Shown here: piece by piece, positions 42,101 to 50,435 of the stretch
How positions within the stretch are numbered: the first letter of the stretch is position 1
Layout: every line of letters begins with the position of its first letter
IMG/VR virus record: IMGVR_UViG_3300037041_001083
Span: 1-64,000 of that record
Direction: 5' to 3' (one strand)
Length of the DNA: 64,000 nucleotides
Origin: a virus
Translations under genes and position numbers: made by a program
The notes under the pieces: generated by a model
Told to the model about the DNA's origin: nothing
The model's input: only the letters and a program-made list of their open reading frames with translations
The model's database searches: none

Positions 42101-42616
42101 TTTTAATGCTTGCTGCTCCTCCTGACGAGCAACATTGTATTGCTTACCAGCACCAACTCGCATTTCCTGTGATTGCTTTGCTTCTGCTTCTGGTTTTTCG
42201 AGATATGCTTTTTTTTGTTGTTCAAAATGAGTAATTTTTCCTAAAGTTTTCGTTATTTCCTCACCATAATTTTTCATCTCACCTTTAGAATCTTTTATCA
42301 TTCTATCCAATGCGCCTACATGCTCTTTAGCACCCTTTAGCATATCCTCTAATGCGGTAGTAACCACCGATAAGCTGCTGGATTGAGGATTAAAACGACC
42401 CTGAAATAACTTTTGGTACTCTCCTGCTGCTTTTTCAGTTTTATCCTTAAACTTATCCATTTCCATCACTTCATCGACAGTCAAATCTCTACTCTTGGAA
42501 ATGAGTTCATTTATTTTGTCAAACTCGGAAGTGACAGCTTTAAGCTCCTCAGCCATGCGATTTATTTGGACTGTCTGCTGCGTCATTTGTAATTGATTTT
42601 CAAGTAAGTCAGCCAT
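39146..42616 (-). CDS. Tail tape measure protein
   Basis: An 1156-aa protein, coiled-coil and Lys/Gln/Glu-rich in the first 350 residues, a Gly/Arg stretch (SGRSSRGGRSSRGGRRA), Ala/Gly-rich hydrophobic segments (GLATKGLGMVKGGLIGGGIA) and Pro/Ala linker blocks near the end. Its length, composition and place before the hub mark it as tape measure. At the usual 0.15 nm per residue the tail would be near 170 nm. It overlaps the chaperone frame by 8 nt. Confidence 0.88.
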   Translation of the reverse strand: MADLLENQLQMTQQTVQINRMAEELKAVTSEFDKINELISKSRDLTVDEVMEMDKFKDKTEKAAGEYQKLFQGRFNPQSSSLSVVTTALEDMLKGAKEHVGALDRMIKDSKGEMKNYGEEITKTLGKITHFEQQKKAYLEKPEAEAKQSQEMRVGAGKQYNVARQEEQQALKQALQAQEEANKAQGKAIDLKAATTGKITKEKAATIREITGTDEKNITKLRKVGKEAMPTVEAAYQTQEAKVAPAFQTLQEKQTGLERAEKEYKVFKQKHELQKKELEFHKAYSQTFDQDIRYGKLKIKQHQDLEKNERVYLKSLHEEKKLTETSVVNQEKLVQESEKLIKKGRARFIDHEEEQGGSGRSSRGGRSSRGGRRAFSKGRYALLEAASDMNLPGVSTAATIAKYSSRGYEAAREGAEESGLSGIAGLATKGLGMVKGGLIGGGIAAAGYTALQGYRMKQMAPAIAEQRVRASAILGGTAQAKQAQYGAPGLGYAPQENLADVQAGARAIGGKAAVSGLTQISRVARSTGMERGELFQQAGQLGRAGGAVGTESISQLKKIMAEGIKAGIDKAKITEFTQEVIGLQAENNKLTGSNNAGEIAKSLGAFISKTGGTKESFMAGPIMAGLRGIDQFVKGSAKGTGGIGTGFMMRAMGFGSQKQGGREGGLAEEYQKTRMRMEKGIFGGSSKDTVENLKSIFDQAGKEFGKGASAELALGDLTGLTQEQIKQTQALVAKIDKEGMTPAAEKDLKALEETTKDPMLQMLDISKEEQRILTKGVDETLPAIMGIQKLQNEITQKAVDGLVTLAGAVGLSDTNNQGGFKDVVDALKPIAVALGVTGVAKAGITAVAKGSEATSKVVSATGKAAEIANVTAKTAPKALKVVTAATKTVEGASKFGTWLAKTGSALGKVLPAAKGFSKAAGKYFAPIDAMMAGVDIVMLAKMTPEAQEKYLKNKVKGLQEKGLLGQIGEGLMSPIDSIAALENEVVGYFKDKMETTTPMVGGKPITEEQVAGVTRGNIPLVQPMPAPKSTTKKVTTPAPAPIKAASEAAITPPKPAAKILNKKFDMSNPLVPKTKSMQSLVQPPMNKFDLTPATPMPAPVTTAAPAPEAAKPQVQKTQDSGSQEHATLSKKNTAALEQLTSVLRNRITQPNGRMGA

Positions 42617-43112
42617 TTGCTACTCCCAGTTTTTTCGCAAGCCCTTTGAGGATAGGATCGTCTTCCAATCCCTGTTTAAGCCAATCGTCGGAACTAAAAT
42701 CAGCTATTTCAACCTTGTTCCCTGCTTCACTCATTTTCTCGCCCTTGTCGCTCCAAGTCACTACCTTTGGCGCAGTCATATCAGGAATCACTACACCGCC
42801 GTTAGGATCGCTCCACAAGTCTGATCTGAATATGCTTACACCCTCGCCTATGTGTGCAAAGGCCGCATTCAAATCAGGGTCTTCTCCTCGTGCAAACGCT
42901 TCCTCCAGCTTATCAATAATTTCATCACCTGTTTTATAATACTTGTATCCGGTAACATTATTAACGCACTTATTAATGCCTCTTGATTCCATACTATCGG
43001 GATTTTCAAATAAATGCTGCTCCCATGTTTCAAGCAACATCTCCTCTGGGGTGTAATCCTTCCAGCTTTCATATGCTGGTTTATTGAAACGATTTTGCCA
43101 CGATATACGCAA
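42609..43112 (-). CDS. Tail assembly chaperone second frame (GT-like)
   Basis: An open region directly after, and in the same frame as, the chaperone ORF at 43236. The first conventional start is TTG 43112 with only a weak ribosome site, yet the codons between 43235 and 43113 also encode a protein-like sequence (ITNPDYWANSIKQKARENLE). The 167 aa from TTG include WEQHLFENPD and an acidic end. It could be made as a fusion with the upstream product by reading through a single UAA, as gpG-gpGT is made by frameshift in other phages, or separately from the TTG. Confidence 0.6.
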   Translation of the reverse strand: MRISWQNRFNKPAYESWKDYTPEEMLLETWEQHLFENPDSMESRGINKCVNNVTGYKYYKTGDEIIDKLEEAFARGEDPDLNAAFAHIGEGVSIFRSDLWSDPNGGVVIPDMTAPKVVTWSDKGEKMSEAGNKVEIADFSSDDWLKQGLEDDPILKGLAKKLGVANG

Positions 43113-43219
43113 CCGTTCCCAGTTGTTTTCAAGGTTTTCTCGTGCTTTTTGTTTAATGGAATTAGCCCAGTAATCGGGGTTGGTGATTACTGGTTCATCA
43201 TCTTTTTTTTTGATGTCGA

Positions 43220-43238
43220 AACAGGAATTACCCTGTTA
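43220..43238 (-). promoter_or_regulatory. In-frame UAA with hairpin, candidate recoding site
   Basis: The stop TAA (43236-43238) overlaps the left arm of AACAGG-GTAATT-CCTGTT, a perfect 6-bp inverted repeat (43220-43237), and is followed by CAG. A run of nine A on the coding strand follows (43203-43211). The reading frame continues open for 208 codons. Structure next to a stop codon is compatible with readthrough; no experiment supports it yet. Confidence 0.4.
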
Positions 43239-43622
43239 TTCTGCTTGACTGGTAGTTTCATCGCTTACGTCCTCGACATAAAAGCTGTTGTTATATCCAA
43301 CAATTTTGTCATACAAGGCACGAAGCATGGTTACGTCATTAAGAAACTCATTGTCGAGCCAATTATCATCCTTCACTTCCTGCTTTGACCATATAGGCTC
43401 ACAAAGGACGCTGATATAAGCAACCATCTCTAAGTGAAAAGCATCAGTGTTTTTCACAGGAATTTCACCGCCCATTAAGCTGGATTTTACCCTGCTTATC
43501 TCGGTTTGAAGTCCCGGTGTAACACGATGGATTTTAAACACTCGGCGATAATTGCCTATGTCACGAATTTTTGATTTGAACTCAAAAGGAATTTCTTTAA
43601 ATCGTTCTATTACTACTGGCAT
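43236..43622 (-). CDS. Tail assembly chaperone (gpG-like)
   Basis: A 128-aa helical protein (MPVVIERFKEIPFEFKSKIR start; HLEMVAYISVLCEPIW, VTMLRALYDKIVGYNN) between tail tube and tape measure, the fixed location of tail assembly chaperones in long-tailed phages. It ends SDETTSQAE before TAA. GGAG lies upstream of the ATG at 43622. It would bind the tape measure during tail assembly. Confidence 0.7.
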   Translation of the reverse strand: MPVVIERFKEIPFEFKSKIRDIGNYRRVFKIHRVTPGLQTEISRVKSSLMGGEIPVKNTDAFHLEMVAYISVLCEPIWSKQEVKDDNWLDNEFLNDVTMLRALYDKIVGYNNSFYVEDVSDETTSQAE

Positions 43623-43653
43623 GTTTTACTCTCCAACTAACAATTAATTAATA

Positions 43654-44196
43654 CTACGCCAATTCACTATTGGTTGAGTATATTTCGCTGGTGTTTTCAC
43701 CTTGGTCAATCATCAAACGAGCAACAAAGTTGCAGTTCTCAGCTACGGGAGCACGACCGGAAATATCCCACGATTTGGTAGTACATTTTACGCCCTTAAC
43801 CGTGTACACATTTGCTGCTGTAACTTGGTCATAGATGTAAGCAGTCATACCACCGCTTTTCAAAATTCCCATTCCATCAGTACCAAACGCTGGCATGATT
43901 TGTGGAGAAGTAGCGGTAACAGATCCAGCTTCACCACCTGCATCGGGCAATGGCATTGCTGTCTGAGAAGCCATTCTCGTGAACGCAGCCAGCCGTGACA
44001 ACTGTGCGGTCATTTCCACAGTGTAACCAATGGGAACATGCTCAAGCACCGCTAAACTACCGCATCCTTCTATTGGAGCGTAGTTAATGGCTGTGCTACC
44101 AGTTACGGCGAGCATATAGCCAACGGTTTGTGCGCCTATTTTTAATACGGCTCTTGCGCCTGAAAAAACTTTACTTGCATTTGCGGATTCAGCCAT
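43654..44196 (-). CDS. Tail tube protein
   Basis: A 180-aa inner tube protein of a contractile tail. A beta-rich sequence with VFSGARAVLKIGAQTVGYML and a later VKGVKCTTKSWDISGRAPVA, next to the sheath gene. AGGAGG lies 7 nt upstream of the ATG. Hexamers stack to form the tube that the sheath drives through the envelope. Family membership is judged from size, order and beta-barrel-like pattern. Confidence 0.8.
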   Translation of the reverse strand: MAESANASKVFSGARAVLKIGAQTVGYMLAVTGSTAINYAPIEGCGSLAVLEHVPIGYTVEMTAQLSRLAAFTRMASQTAMPLPDAGGEAGSVTATSPQIMPAFGTDGMGILKSGGMTAYIYDQVTAANVYTVKGVKCTTKSWDISGRAPVAENCNFVARLMIDQGENTSEIYSTNSELA

Positions 44197-44231
44197 GATT
44201 CACCTCCTAGTGAATTAAAATCAAGTTACTC

Positions 44232-46355
44232 TTATGCTTCCCGTATTGCTATTATTGTTGGCAATATAAAGCGGATGCCCTCCCAAGGCTCGACAGCTAA
44301 TTCATAACGTAGTTTCCCTGCGGATGCTTCGATAAGATTAGTGAGCTTGGAATCATAGCTTTTAATACTACCGCCACTTCTTTCAGAAGTTTCTGATTGT
44401 TCAATCGCATTAAGCACATCTTGACGACTAAACTTGGATACGCCTTGGAATACTGCTTTCATGTATCGACGATGATTAAATGCGAATATATCAAGTGACT
44501 CTACAGTTTCAATGAATATATTTGCGTTGTTTTCATCGGTTTTCCAACACTCGTATCCACCGACAATTCTGTTGATATTGGATTCATCAGGAGCAGCAAA
44601 TAAGCAGCCACCCTTGACCATTTCGGAACCATTGCGAATTGAATCCCACGATGCATCTTGGGTCAAACCGCTTACTGGTAACACACGATTTTCAAGTGGT
44701 GTTCCTACTGGGCTACCAGATTGAATTTGAGCGCATACCACTGGGAACGCATATTCTGGATAAGTAACAATGTTGCCATCAATATCGAGGTCATCAACTA
44801 TTTGGCTGGTTACTGCAACTCGACGGCTGTTCAACCGAGTACATTCATCGAGGAACGCTTGCTTGTTGCCGCTGATGGAAACGTAGCCTTGGCACTCAGA
44901 ACGTCCAAGGATGCTGGAGCGGTTTTCAACATGATCTTTAAGGATTGAGTTGACAGACTCGATAACGACGCTGCTACCATCCTGATCGTCTGAGGAAAAC
45001 AATGGGATTGCAATGTTGGTACGAAAGGATAACAGCGCATTAAACGCATCCTGTACTGAACTATTTGAGGTGCTACCATCAGAGCCACCCTGAAACTGCG
45101 TGGATGCCAAAGTTGTAGGCAATTTGTCGCCTTCATTTTCAGCACTACGAATAACATCAACCAATGTGCTTGTTTTGTAAGACCAGTCAACAAGTTCCCA
45201 AATACCAGCCTTGAAAGTTGTTGCAGTAGTTTTAATGCTTACTGGAGTAACAATTAAATCAAGATCAGATACCTTGAAATTGTCCTTGCTGTTCAATATG
45301 GCTGCTGTGTAACCAATCTTTGCATTGATAATTTGTGCAAGCTGTTTAAGTGTGCGACCAGTACAGTCAACACTAAATGCTGCTGATCCATCACTAGCTC
45401 CAGTAACAGTAGTCACAAGAGTCAACACATTTCCAACATAACTTAATGCTGCGGTTGCTGCGGAACCATTGCCTGTGTATACAAGACTGAAATAAGTTGC
45501 CAAGCCACATGCAGGACTTGATTCAGGTACACTAAGCTCATCTCTTATAGTTAATGATGTGCCACCACCAACAGTTGCGATTGCAGCAGTATACAATGCA
45601 GTAAATGCACCATATTGTTTCGTCTTAATCGTTATTTGTGGAACAGTGTCAGCAGTAACACCACCAGTTTGAGTAACAGTAAATCCTGATGTACCTGCAC
45701 TTTGACCAGTTCTTAATCCAGTTGCAATATCCGTTGCAATAACTGATGGATTAGTACCAGCAGCAGTCCATGCACCGTCACCACTGATTGCACTTCTTAC
45801 AGCGATAGCAACATTATTAGCGGAATCACCACTGGCTACAGTAGTAATTTTTACTGATCTATCTGCTCCGTGTACTGGTTCAATGGTTGTGCCTGTTTCA
45901 TCAATCCAAAATGCAACTGTTCCATCAGCATCAGGAATAACAAAATATTTACCATCAAGAGAGCCAAGTGTGTCAGCAACGCAACCAATAGTAATTACGT
46001 TTGCTACGCCCGTAACAAGCCCACCTACCTCAATTTGAGACTGTGTAGAATTGTTGGTTTTGAAAAACAAAACTGTCGAAGCTCCACCGGGAACTAATGG
46101 GTCAGAAGCAGTTGCTCGTAGTGCCAAACGCACCATGTTAGCACCCGGCCCACTTTTCAGTTCGTCTTTAACAATTTTTGGCGATGAGCCTCCGGGAAAC
46201 AAATGCATACCCGGTTTGCCGCCAACTGACTCTCCTACAAGCGCAACGATTCCAATTCCACCAGCCGATGGCTGTAGCAATCTGGAAACATCTGTGTAGG
46301 AATACACGCCGGGAATCGAAAGTTCCTGACCCATGAAAACAACAGTCCTGCCCAT
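44232..46355 (-). CDS. Tail sheath protein
   Basis: A 707-aa contractile sheath. N-terminus: QELSIPGVYSYTDVSRLLQP and VALVGESVGGKPG, the usual sheath opening. The C-terminal conserved region has IFIETVESLDIFAFNHRRYM and LAVEPWEGIRFILPTIIAIREA. The long Thr/Ser/Ala-rich middle (about 100-400) is a variable surface insertion. A GAGGGGG ribosome site precedes the ATG at 46355. It proves a myovirus-type tail. Confidence 0.92.
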   Translation of the reverse strand: MGRTVVFMGQELSIPGVYSYTDVSRLLQPSAGGIGIVALVGESVGGKPGMHLFPGGSSPKIVKDELKSGPGANMVRLALRATASDPLVPGGASTVLFFKTNNSTQSQIEVGGLVTGVANVITIGCVADTLGSLDGKYFVIPDADGTVAFWIDETGTTIEPVHGADRSVKITTVASGDSANNVAIAVRSAISGDGAWTAAGTNPSVIATDIATGLRTGQSAGTSGFTVTQTGGVTADTVPQITIKTKQYGAFTALYTAAIATVGGGTSLTIRDELSVPESSPACGLATYFSLVYTGNGSAATAALSYVGNVLTLVTTVTGASDGSAAFSVDCTGRTLKQLAQIINAKIGYTAAILNSKDNFKVSDLDLIVTPVSIKTTATTFKAGIWELVDWSYKTSTLVDVIRSAENEGDKLPTTLASTQFQGGSDGSTSNSSVQDAFNALLSFRTNIAIPLFSSDDQDGSSVVIESVNSILKDHVENRSSILGRSECQGYVSISGNKQAFLDECTRLNSRRVAVTSQIVDDLDIDGNIVTYPEYAFPVVCAQIQSGSPVGTPLENRVLPVSGLTQDASWDSIRNGSEMVKGGCLFAAPDESNINRIVGGYECWKTDENNANIFIETVESLDIFAFNHRRYMKAVFQGVSKFSRQDVLNAIEQSETSERSGGSIKSYDSKLTNLIEASAGKLRYELAVEPWEGIRFILPTIIAIREA

Positions 46356-46373
46356 AAATACCCCCTCAATAAA

Positions 46374-46607
46374 TCAATAATTCAGGAAGAGTGTCACGAA
46401 CTCTTGTTCGGTAGCGAACTCTTTACCTTTACGAATTGCGAAAGCCCTCTTGCCTCCACGTTCCCATAACGGTATTCCCTTTATCCTCAAATATACGTCA
46501 ACATGAACCTTGGCTCCAACAGGTGGCAAAAAAGCCGTTTCTGGCTCCTTCAGCTCACTTTTGTCAAACTGCACATATTCACCACTACTTTTGTATTCCC
46601 TTTTCAT
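46374..46607 (-). CDS. Hypothetical neck/tail protein
   Basis: A 77-aa protein from ATG 46607, with GGGGG 5 nt upstream. It is basic and beta-rich (AKVHVDVYLRIKGIPLW; GKRAFAIRKGKEFATE). It overlaps the upstream gene end by 23 nt and precedes the sheath. Function unknown. Confidence 0.55.
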   Translation of the reverse strand: MKREYKSSGEYVQFDKSELKEPETAFLPPVGAKVHVDVYLRIKGIPLWERGGKRAFAIRKGKEFATEQEFVTLFLNY

Positions 46608-46995
46608 TCTGACCCCCTGACATCTTGAAAGCACCCGTTAGGGTTTTGATTGCTTGAAAAATTAACTCCGATGCTAACGTCGTGAACATCGGTGGCTTTG
46701 ACTTAATTCTAACGAAAGGCATGTTGTTATGGAAGATGCTAATTAATTGTTTGCCAACGGGATCGTAAGTTATCATGTTAGGCTTCAATATGTGATATTT
46801 CTCACAGAGCTTTACCATGTACTCATTCCTCGACTGAACAATCTGATCCTTAAACAAACTCAGGTTATGCCCAAGTTCATTATGCACCGTTTCCATCGCT
46901 CTTATATGCTCGAACATAGCTATTTCACTATCAGCTATTTTTATCGTTAATTGACTGTTGGCTTTTTGCCATTCTAACACTGACTCTTCTAACAC
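46585..46995 (-). CDS. Hypothetical helical virion protein
   Basis: A 136-aa protein using GTG 46995 after GGAGG. The first half is a long helix (LTIKIADSEIAMFEHIRAME). The second half carries DPVGKQLISIFHNNMPFVRI. It is located between neck and sheath genes. No family recognised. Confidence 0.6.
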   Translation of the reverse strand: MLEESVLEWQKANSQLTIKIADSEIAMFEHIRAMETVHNELGHNLSLFKDQIVQSRNEYMVKLCEKYHILKPNMITYDPVGKQLISIFHNNMPFVRIKSKPPMFTTLASELIFQAIKTLTGAFKMSGGQNEKGIQK

Positions 46996-47004
46996 TTTAG
47001 CCTC

Positions 47005-47754
47005 CTATATCGGCACTTGTTCGCCACCACCTATGTCAATCGCTCCACCTTCAACTTCGGTGTATCCATTTTGAGGAATCCAAAACCCTTCGGTCTTACT
47101 ACAGTTTACAGCACAATCACGCTGGTAAACAAAGTTACCAGCTTCAATGTATTCTGACCTTGGCTCAACGTCACCCCATGCTTGGGTAAAGTTTTTTAAC
47201 CCGTATGCCTCCAGCTCCAAACGATACCGCATGAACGCATATTTTATAATGGTATACAAAATTGTTGTGTGACTCTCTGAATTAGTTGCCAAGGTTACAG
47301 TGTTGGTACAATCAAATTCGGTAACATATTGCTTAATCCGCTGACCTACATATTCACCTTCTCCAGCAGTACCACCTACATAATCATCGGCTGAATCGTT
47401 GTCCATCCTGATTGAAATGCAAGGGAAATCAGCCATAGTCATCGGAAAACCGTGGATGATTTTTATGTTTGCTTCGGCAAGATATTGCCGTATTTCAGTA
47501 ACAGTCGGGAAACTATTTCTCCATATTGATAGCATCCCAGTTTCAGCCTGACGACGAGGTATTTCAGCGAGGCGTTGCTGGAAATAATCCATTGGCAATT
47601 TATCTCTGTGTCCATCATCACCCATTACTGCACCCTCATTGGTGCAATCGCTGGTAATAAATAACTGTTCAAGCAATCCCGGAGTATTCACTACATCGTC
47701 AAACCCTATGCGAATTGCAAACTCAAGAAGTATGCCAGTGTTGATAAAAGCCAT
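47005..47754 (-). CDS. Neck/tail completion protein
   Basis: A 249-aa protein in the place of tail terminators or neck proteins, just upstream of the sheath. It has HGFPMTMADFPCISIRMDND and TLATNSESHTTILYTIIKYA, compatible with a gpU/gp15-like alpha/beta fold. It ends GGAIDIGGGEQVPI. Assignment from gene order; sequence support is weak. Confidence 0.55.
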   Translation of the reverse strand: MAFINTGILLEFAIRIGFDDVVNTPGLLEQLFITSDCTNEGAVMGDDGHRDKLPMDYFQQRLAEIPRRQAETGMLSIWRNSFPTVTEIRQYLAEANIKIIHGFPMTMADFPCISIRMDNDSADDYVGGTAGEGEYVGQRIKQYVTEFDCTNTVTLATNSESHTTILYTIIKYAFMRYRLELEAYGLKNFTQAWGDVEPRSEYIEAGNFVYQRDCAVNCSKTEGFWIPQNGYTEVEGGAIDIGGGEQVPI

Positions 47755-47761
47755 TTTGTAC

Positions 47762-48484
47762 TCACTTTTTCTTTGTCATTGATGGCTTAAACCACTTAGG
47801 GTTTTTACCAGTCGTTTGCTTTTGACGCTCTTTTTCACCAAGTATTGCTTGCCGTATCATGTTCATTACCAAAGGCTCAGTTTCACGCTGCACCTTCTCT
47901 GAAAGCTTTTTCCCCTCAACAGCAGGTGACAGCCACTTAGTTGGATCTTGCCGTATTGCCTTCTCAGATATTGTAACAATGTTTCCATCAGTGCTTGTGG
48001 CCTTCAATGGCTTTTTAAGCAACTTTCTCTGCTCGTATTTACCGATACCACCATACGTTTTTATGATTGGTATTTTACCCTTGGGAACCGTCCTTTTAAA
48101 GTCGTCCTTAACCTTCTTTTGAGTCGAGGTAGCACGAAATTTTGTTTTACCTCGATTTGGTATGCGGATAGGCAAATAGCGGTATCCATCCTTGCTTACT
48201 CTGGTCTTTTTTGAGCTGGATAATATTGCCAGTCCTATATTAAAAGCCTTGTGGCCTACCTCATACCAGTTTGCATGTTTTGCGAGGTTCTGGATAACGA
48301 TTTCCCCCGGACGTACGATAATTGATTTGTCCTGTAATAAGCCACTTGCGTACTCTCCTGACTGGTGAGGCGATAATGAAAGCCAGTAGTCACGAACAAA
48401 TTTTGCTGAGTTGTCCAATGCCCTTCTCATGGTGATATTGGCAAAAAACTCAACTGGCATTTTCATCACAATTTTTACTGCCAT
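47762..48484 (-). CDS. HK97 gp10-like tail completion protein
   Basis: A 240-aa basic protein from ATG 48484. It has ALDNSAKFVRDYWLSLSPHQ followed by SGEYASGLLQDKSIIV and QNLAKHANWYEVGHKAFNIG, the usual pattern of HK97 gp10/minor tail completion proteins (helix, then beta with an NxAxYAxxxExG-like segment). The C-terminal 130 residues are Lys-rich. The start overlaps the upstream stop (TGATG). Confidence 0.65.
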   Translation of the reverse strand: MAVKIVMKMPVEFFANITMRRALDNSAKFVRDYWLSLSPHQSGEYASGLLQDKSIIVRPGEIVIQNLAKHANWYEVGHKAFNIGLAILSSSKKTRVSKDGYRYLPIRIPNRGKTKFRATSTQKKVKDDFKRTVPKGKIPIIKTYGGIGKYEQRKLLKKPLKATSTDGNIVTISEKAIRQDPTKWLSPAVEGKKLSEKVQRETEPLVMNMIRQAILGEKERQKQTTGKNPKWFKPSMTKKK

Positions 48485-48726
48485 CAAATCCTCTGGTTTG
48501 AAACCGCTGTTGGATGCGTCATTGCATGAAATTTTTCCATCGTGGTAACGAGGACTTTAACACCATCCTTGTATAGTTTCTGCAACATTTTAGCATGGTG
48601 TTTGGCTTCGGATATGTCGTCATAAGCGTGATGATAAGCGACCTTTTGAAAATCTTTTCCGTACATGGAGCAAACTACGAATTGCTCTTTTTTACTTTTT
48701 TTTTTCCTGTTGTTGACTGCGACCAA
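48484..48726 (-). CDS. Hypothetical small protein
   Basis: An 80-aa reading from TTG 48726 that overlaps the end of the next upstream gene by 52 nt. A Lys-rich start (NNRKKKSKKEQFVV) leads into DFQKVAYHHAYDDISEAKHH. An internal ATG at 48666 gives 60 aa. The start is uncertain; no family recognised. Confidence 0.45.
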   Translation of the reverse strand: MVAVNNRKKKSKKEQFVVCSMYGKDFQKVAYHHAYDDISEAKHHAKMLQKLYKDGVKVLVTTMEKFHAMTHPTAVSNQRI

Positions 48727-49715
48727 TCAACCATCGCTTTAACGAGGTCAGCTCGTGATTTTTTAACTGTTTTTTTCTTTAATAATTCATCACCATAGTG
48801 AGTAACAAAATGGCCATTTCCACTCATCATTCCGTCTGATGGAATATGTGGCAAATGTTTTCCTGTCAAATCCTTATACGCCTGCTTATGCTTGTTAGCC
48901 ATAATAAAATGTTTCATATACAGTTTTTCATGTACAGCTTCACCGTATTTCGGATCACCTGATTCAAGAGATTCGTTATGTTCATTGGATCGTGTCATAT
49001 GAAATGCATATGCTTTTGCGTGTTTCTGTTCTGTAGATAATGGGGCAGGTTTTGAGGTTTGCTGATTTTGTCCTTGGTTCCTATTTGGAGGAGGTGGCTG
49101 TCGTCCTGCTCCTGCTGCTGGCTTTCTGTTGTACCTTGCCATTGCTGCTGGTGAGTATTGAGTAGCCTTATTGATAGCATCACTCAACATGTCTCGGGAT
49201 TTTTTTACCGTATTTCCCATCCTTCTTTTGTTTGTAGTAACCATTTTATCCAAAAGCTCCTTTTTTTGTTCAGGAGTATTAAGCCCCATTTTACGACTAA
49301 TACCAGCTAAATGTTCTTTAGCGTGAGCTGTTGGGTCATTGTGATATTGATGCAATTCATTTCCAATTGGTTTTTGATGCTTTTCAAAATGATGTTGCAT
49401 AAGTGCTGGAGGAAAAGATAAATCTTTAGATATGTTGTGAGCATGGTCTAAATATTTATTCATGTGAAACTTTGCCGCTTCTGCCAAATCTTTTTTATCA
49501 TTATTGCTGTAACTTCCGAATTTAGGGTCATGTTTAGGCGATGAAGTAACGAAATGAAATTGCCTAAAATGTTCTACAGCATCATGATATTCTGGATGTT
49601 GCGATATTTGATGGTTGTATGTTCCTTCCTTGAATTGCCCTTTTAGTGCCTTATTGATAGCATCACTCAACATGTCTCGGGATGAATTAATTAAATCATT
49701 TTTTTTATTATACAT
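48675..49715 (-). CDS. His-rich virion protein with repeated SRDMLSDAINKA motif
   Basis: A 346-aa protein from ATG 49715, GAGGA 9 nt upstream. The motif SRDMLSDAINKA occurs twice exactly (near the N-terminus and mid-protein) and once in diverged form (KKSRADLVKAMVDW) near the C-terminus. Between are His/Lys/Gln-rich helices (FHMNKYLDHAHNISKDLSFP, HQYHNDPTAHAKEHLAGIS) and a Pro/Asn/Gln linker. Location among neck genes suggests a minor virion protein or an injected protein. No family recognised. Confidence 0.6.
   Translation of the reverse strand: MYNKKNDLINSSRDMLSDAINKALKGQFKEGTYNHQISQHPEYHDAVEHFRQFHFVTSSPKHDPKFGSYSNNDKKDLAEAAKFHMNKYLDHAHNISKDLSFPPALMQHHFEKHQKPIGNELHQYHNDPTAHAKEHLAGISRKMGLNTPEQKKELLDKMVTTNKRRMGNTVKKSRDMLSDAINKATQYSPAAMARYNRKPAAGAGRQPPPPNRNQGQNQQTSKPAPLSTEQKHAKAYAFHMTRSNEHNESLESGDPKYGEAVHEKLYMKHFIMANKHKQAYKDLTGKHLPHIPSDGMMSGNGHFVTHYGDELLKKKTVKKSRADLVKAMVDWSQSTTGKKKVKKSNS
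49165..49200 (-). repeat. 36-bp direct repeat, copy 1
   Basis: Identical over 36 bp to 49648-49683. It encodes the second SRDMLSDAINKA of the His-rich virion protein. Perfect identity including silent positions implies recent duplication or gene conversion. Confidence 0.9.
49648..49683 (-). repeat. 36-bp direct repeat, copy 2
   Basis: Partner of 49165-49200, encoding the N-terminal copy of the motif in the same gene, 483 bp away. Confidence 0.9.
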
Positions 49716-49734
49716 TGAAGTCAATCCTCTTACT

Positions 49735-50022
49735 TTAGGTATTTTTGTTACGAGGCCATTCAACTTTTTTCAAGCGTAGTAATTCATTACCACCAGTAGT
49801 CGTTTCGGTAACAGTGGACTTCACGCCATAAATGCCAGACTCAAGCTCCGCTCCTGCTGGAACATGAACGTAGCCTTTGTGCATACCTAATTCTTGTGGG
49901 TCTTCATAACCAACCTTCAAAAAGGATTCGCCATTAATTAACTCTTTAATGGTTGCACCTTGTTTAATAAATATGGTTTTGATTCCAACTGGATTGTTTG
50001 GAAATGGGCTAATTATTCTCAT
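49735..50022 (-). CDS. Small virion-associated protein
   Basis: A 95-aa protein from ATG 50022 (MRIISPFPNNPVGIKTIFIK), GGAG 7 nt upstream. It is beta-rich with GYVHVPAGAELESGIYGVKS. It sits in the capsid-to-neck region and overlaps the next gene start. Function unknown. Confidence 0.55.
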   Translation of the reverse strand: MRIISPFPNNPVGIKTIFIKQGATIKELINGESFLKVGYEDPQELGMHKGYVHVPAGAELESGIYGVKSTVTETTTGGNELLRLKKVEWPRNKNT

Positions 50023-50024
50023 AA

Positions 50025-50420
50025 TCAATCTCCTGCTAAGTAATAAATTCCCTTAGCAACATCCGTTGTTGAAGGGTTGGTTAATGAAATTGCTGTGAAC
50101 TCCATATGAAGAACACTTGTTTTTCCGCCTAAAAACTTGAGTAGCTGCGTCTGGCCTAAACTATTCGTTAGTTTAACCTGAATGTCAGCATAGGGTTTTA
50201 ATACCAGCACTTTTGCAAGCGCAACAGTACCCATACCTAAATCGAGGTTTCCGCCAGATATAGCCATAGTGTATCGACCATGACTTGATTCGCTGTAATC
50301 CGAAAAGCTAAGTTGTTCAGCTACTAACTGAAATTCTTTCTCGGTAAGTGCAGCTCCAGCTTGCGAAGGATTCCTTGCAGCTTGAAATGACAATGTTTGC
50401 GTGATTAAAATGTCGCCCAT
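50025..50420 (-). CDS. Virion structural protein
   Basis: A 131-aa protein, GGGGG before the ATG. It is beta-rich (MAISGGNLDLGMGTVALAKV; IQVKLTNSLGQTQLLKFLG), compatible with a capsid decoration or neck protein. No family recognised. Confidence 0.55.
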   Translation of the reverse strand: MGDILITQTLSFQAARNPSQAGAALTEKEFQLVAEQLSFSDYSESSHGRYTMAISGGNLDLGMGTVALAKVLVLKPYADIQVKLTNSLGQTQLLKFLGGKTSVLHMEFTAISLTNPSTTDVAKGIYYLAGD

Positions 50421-50435
50421 CTTATCCCCCGTTTG

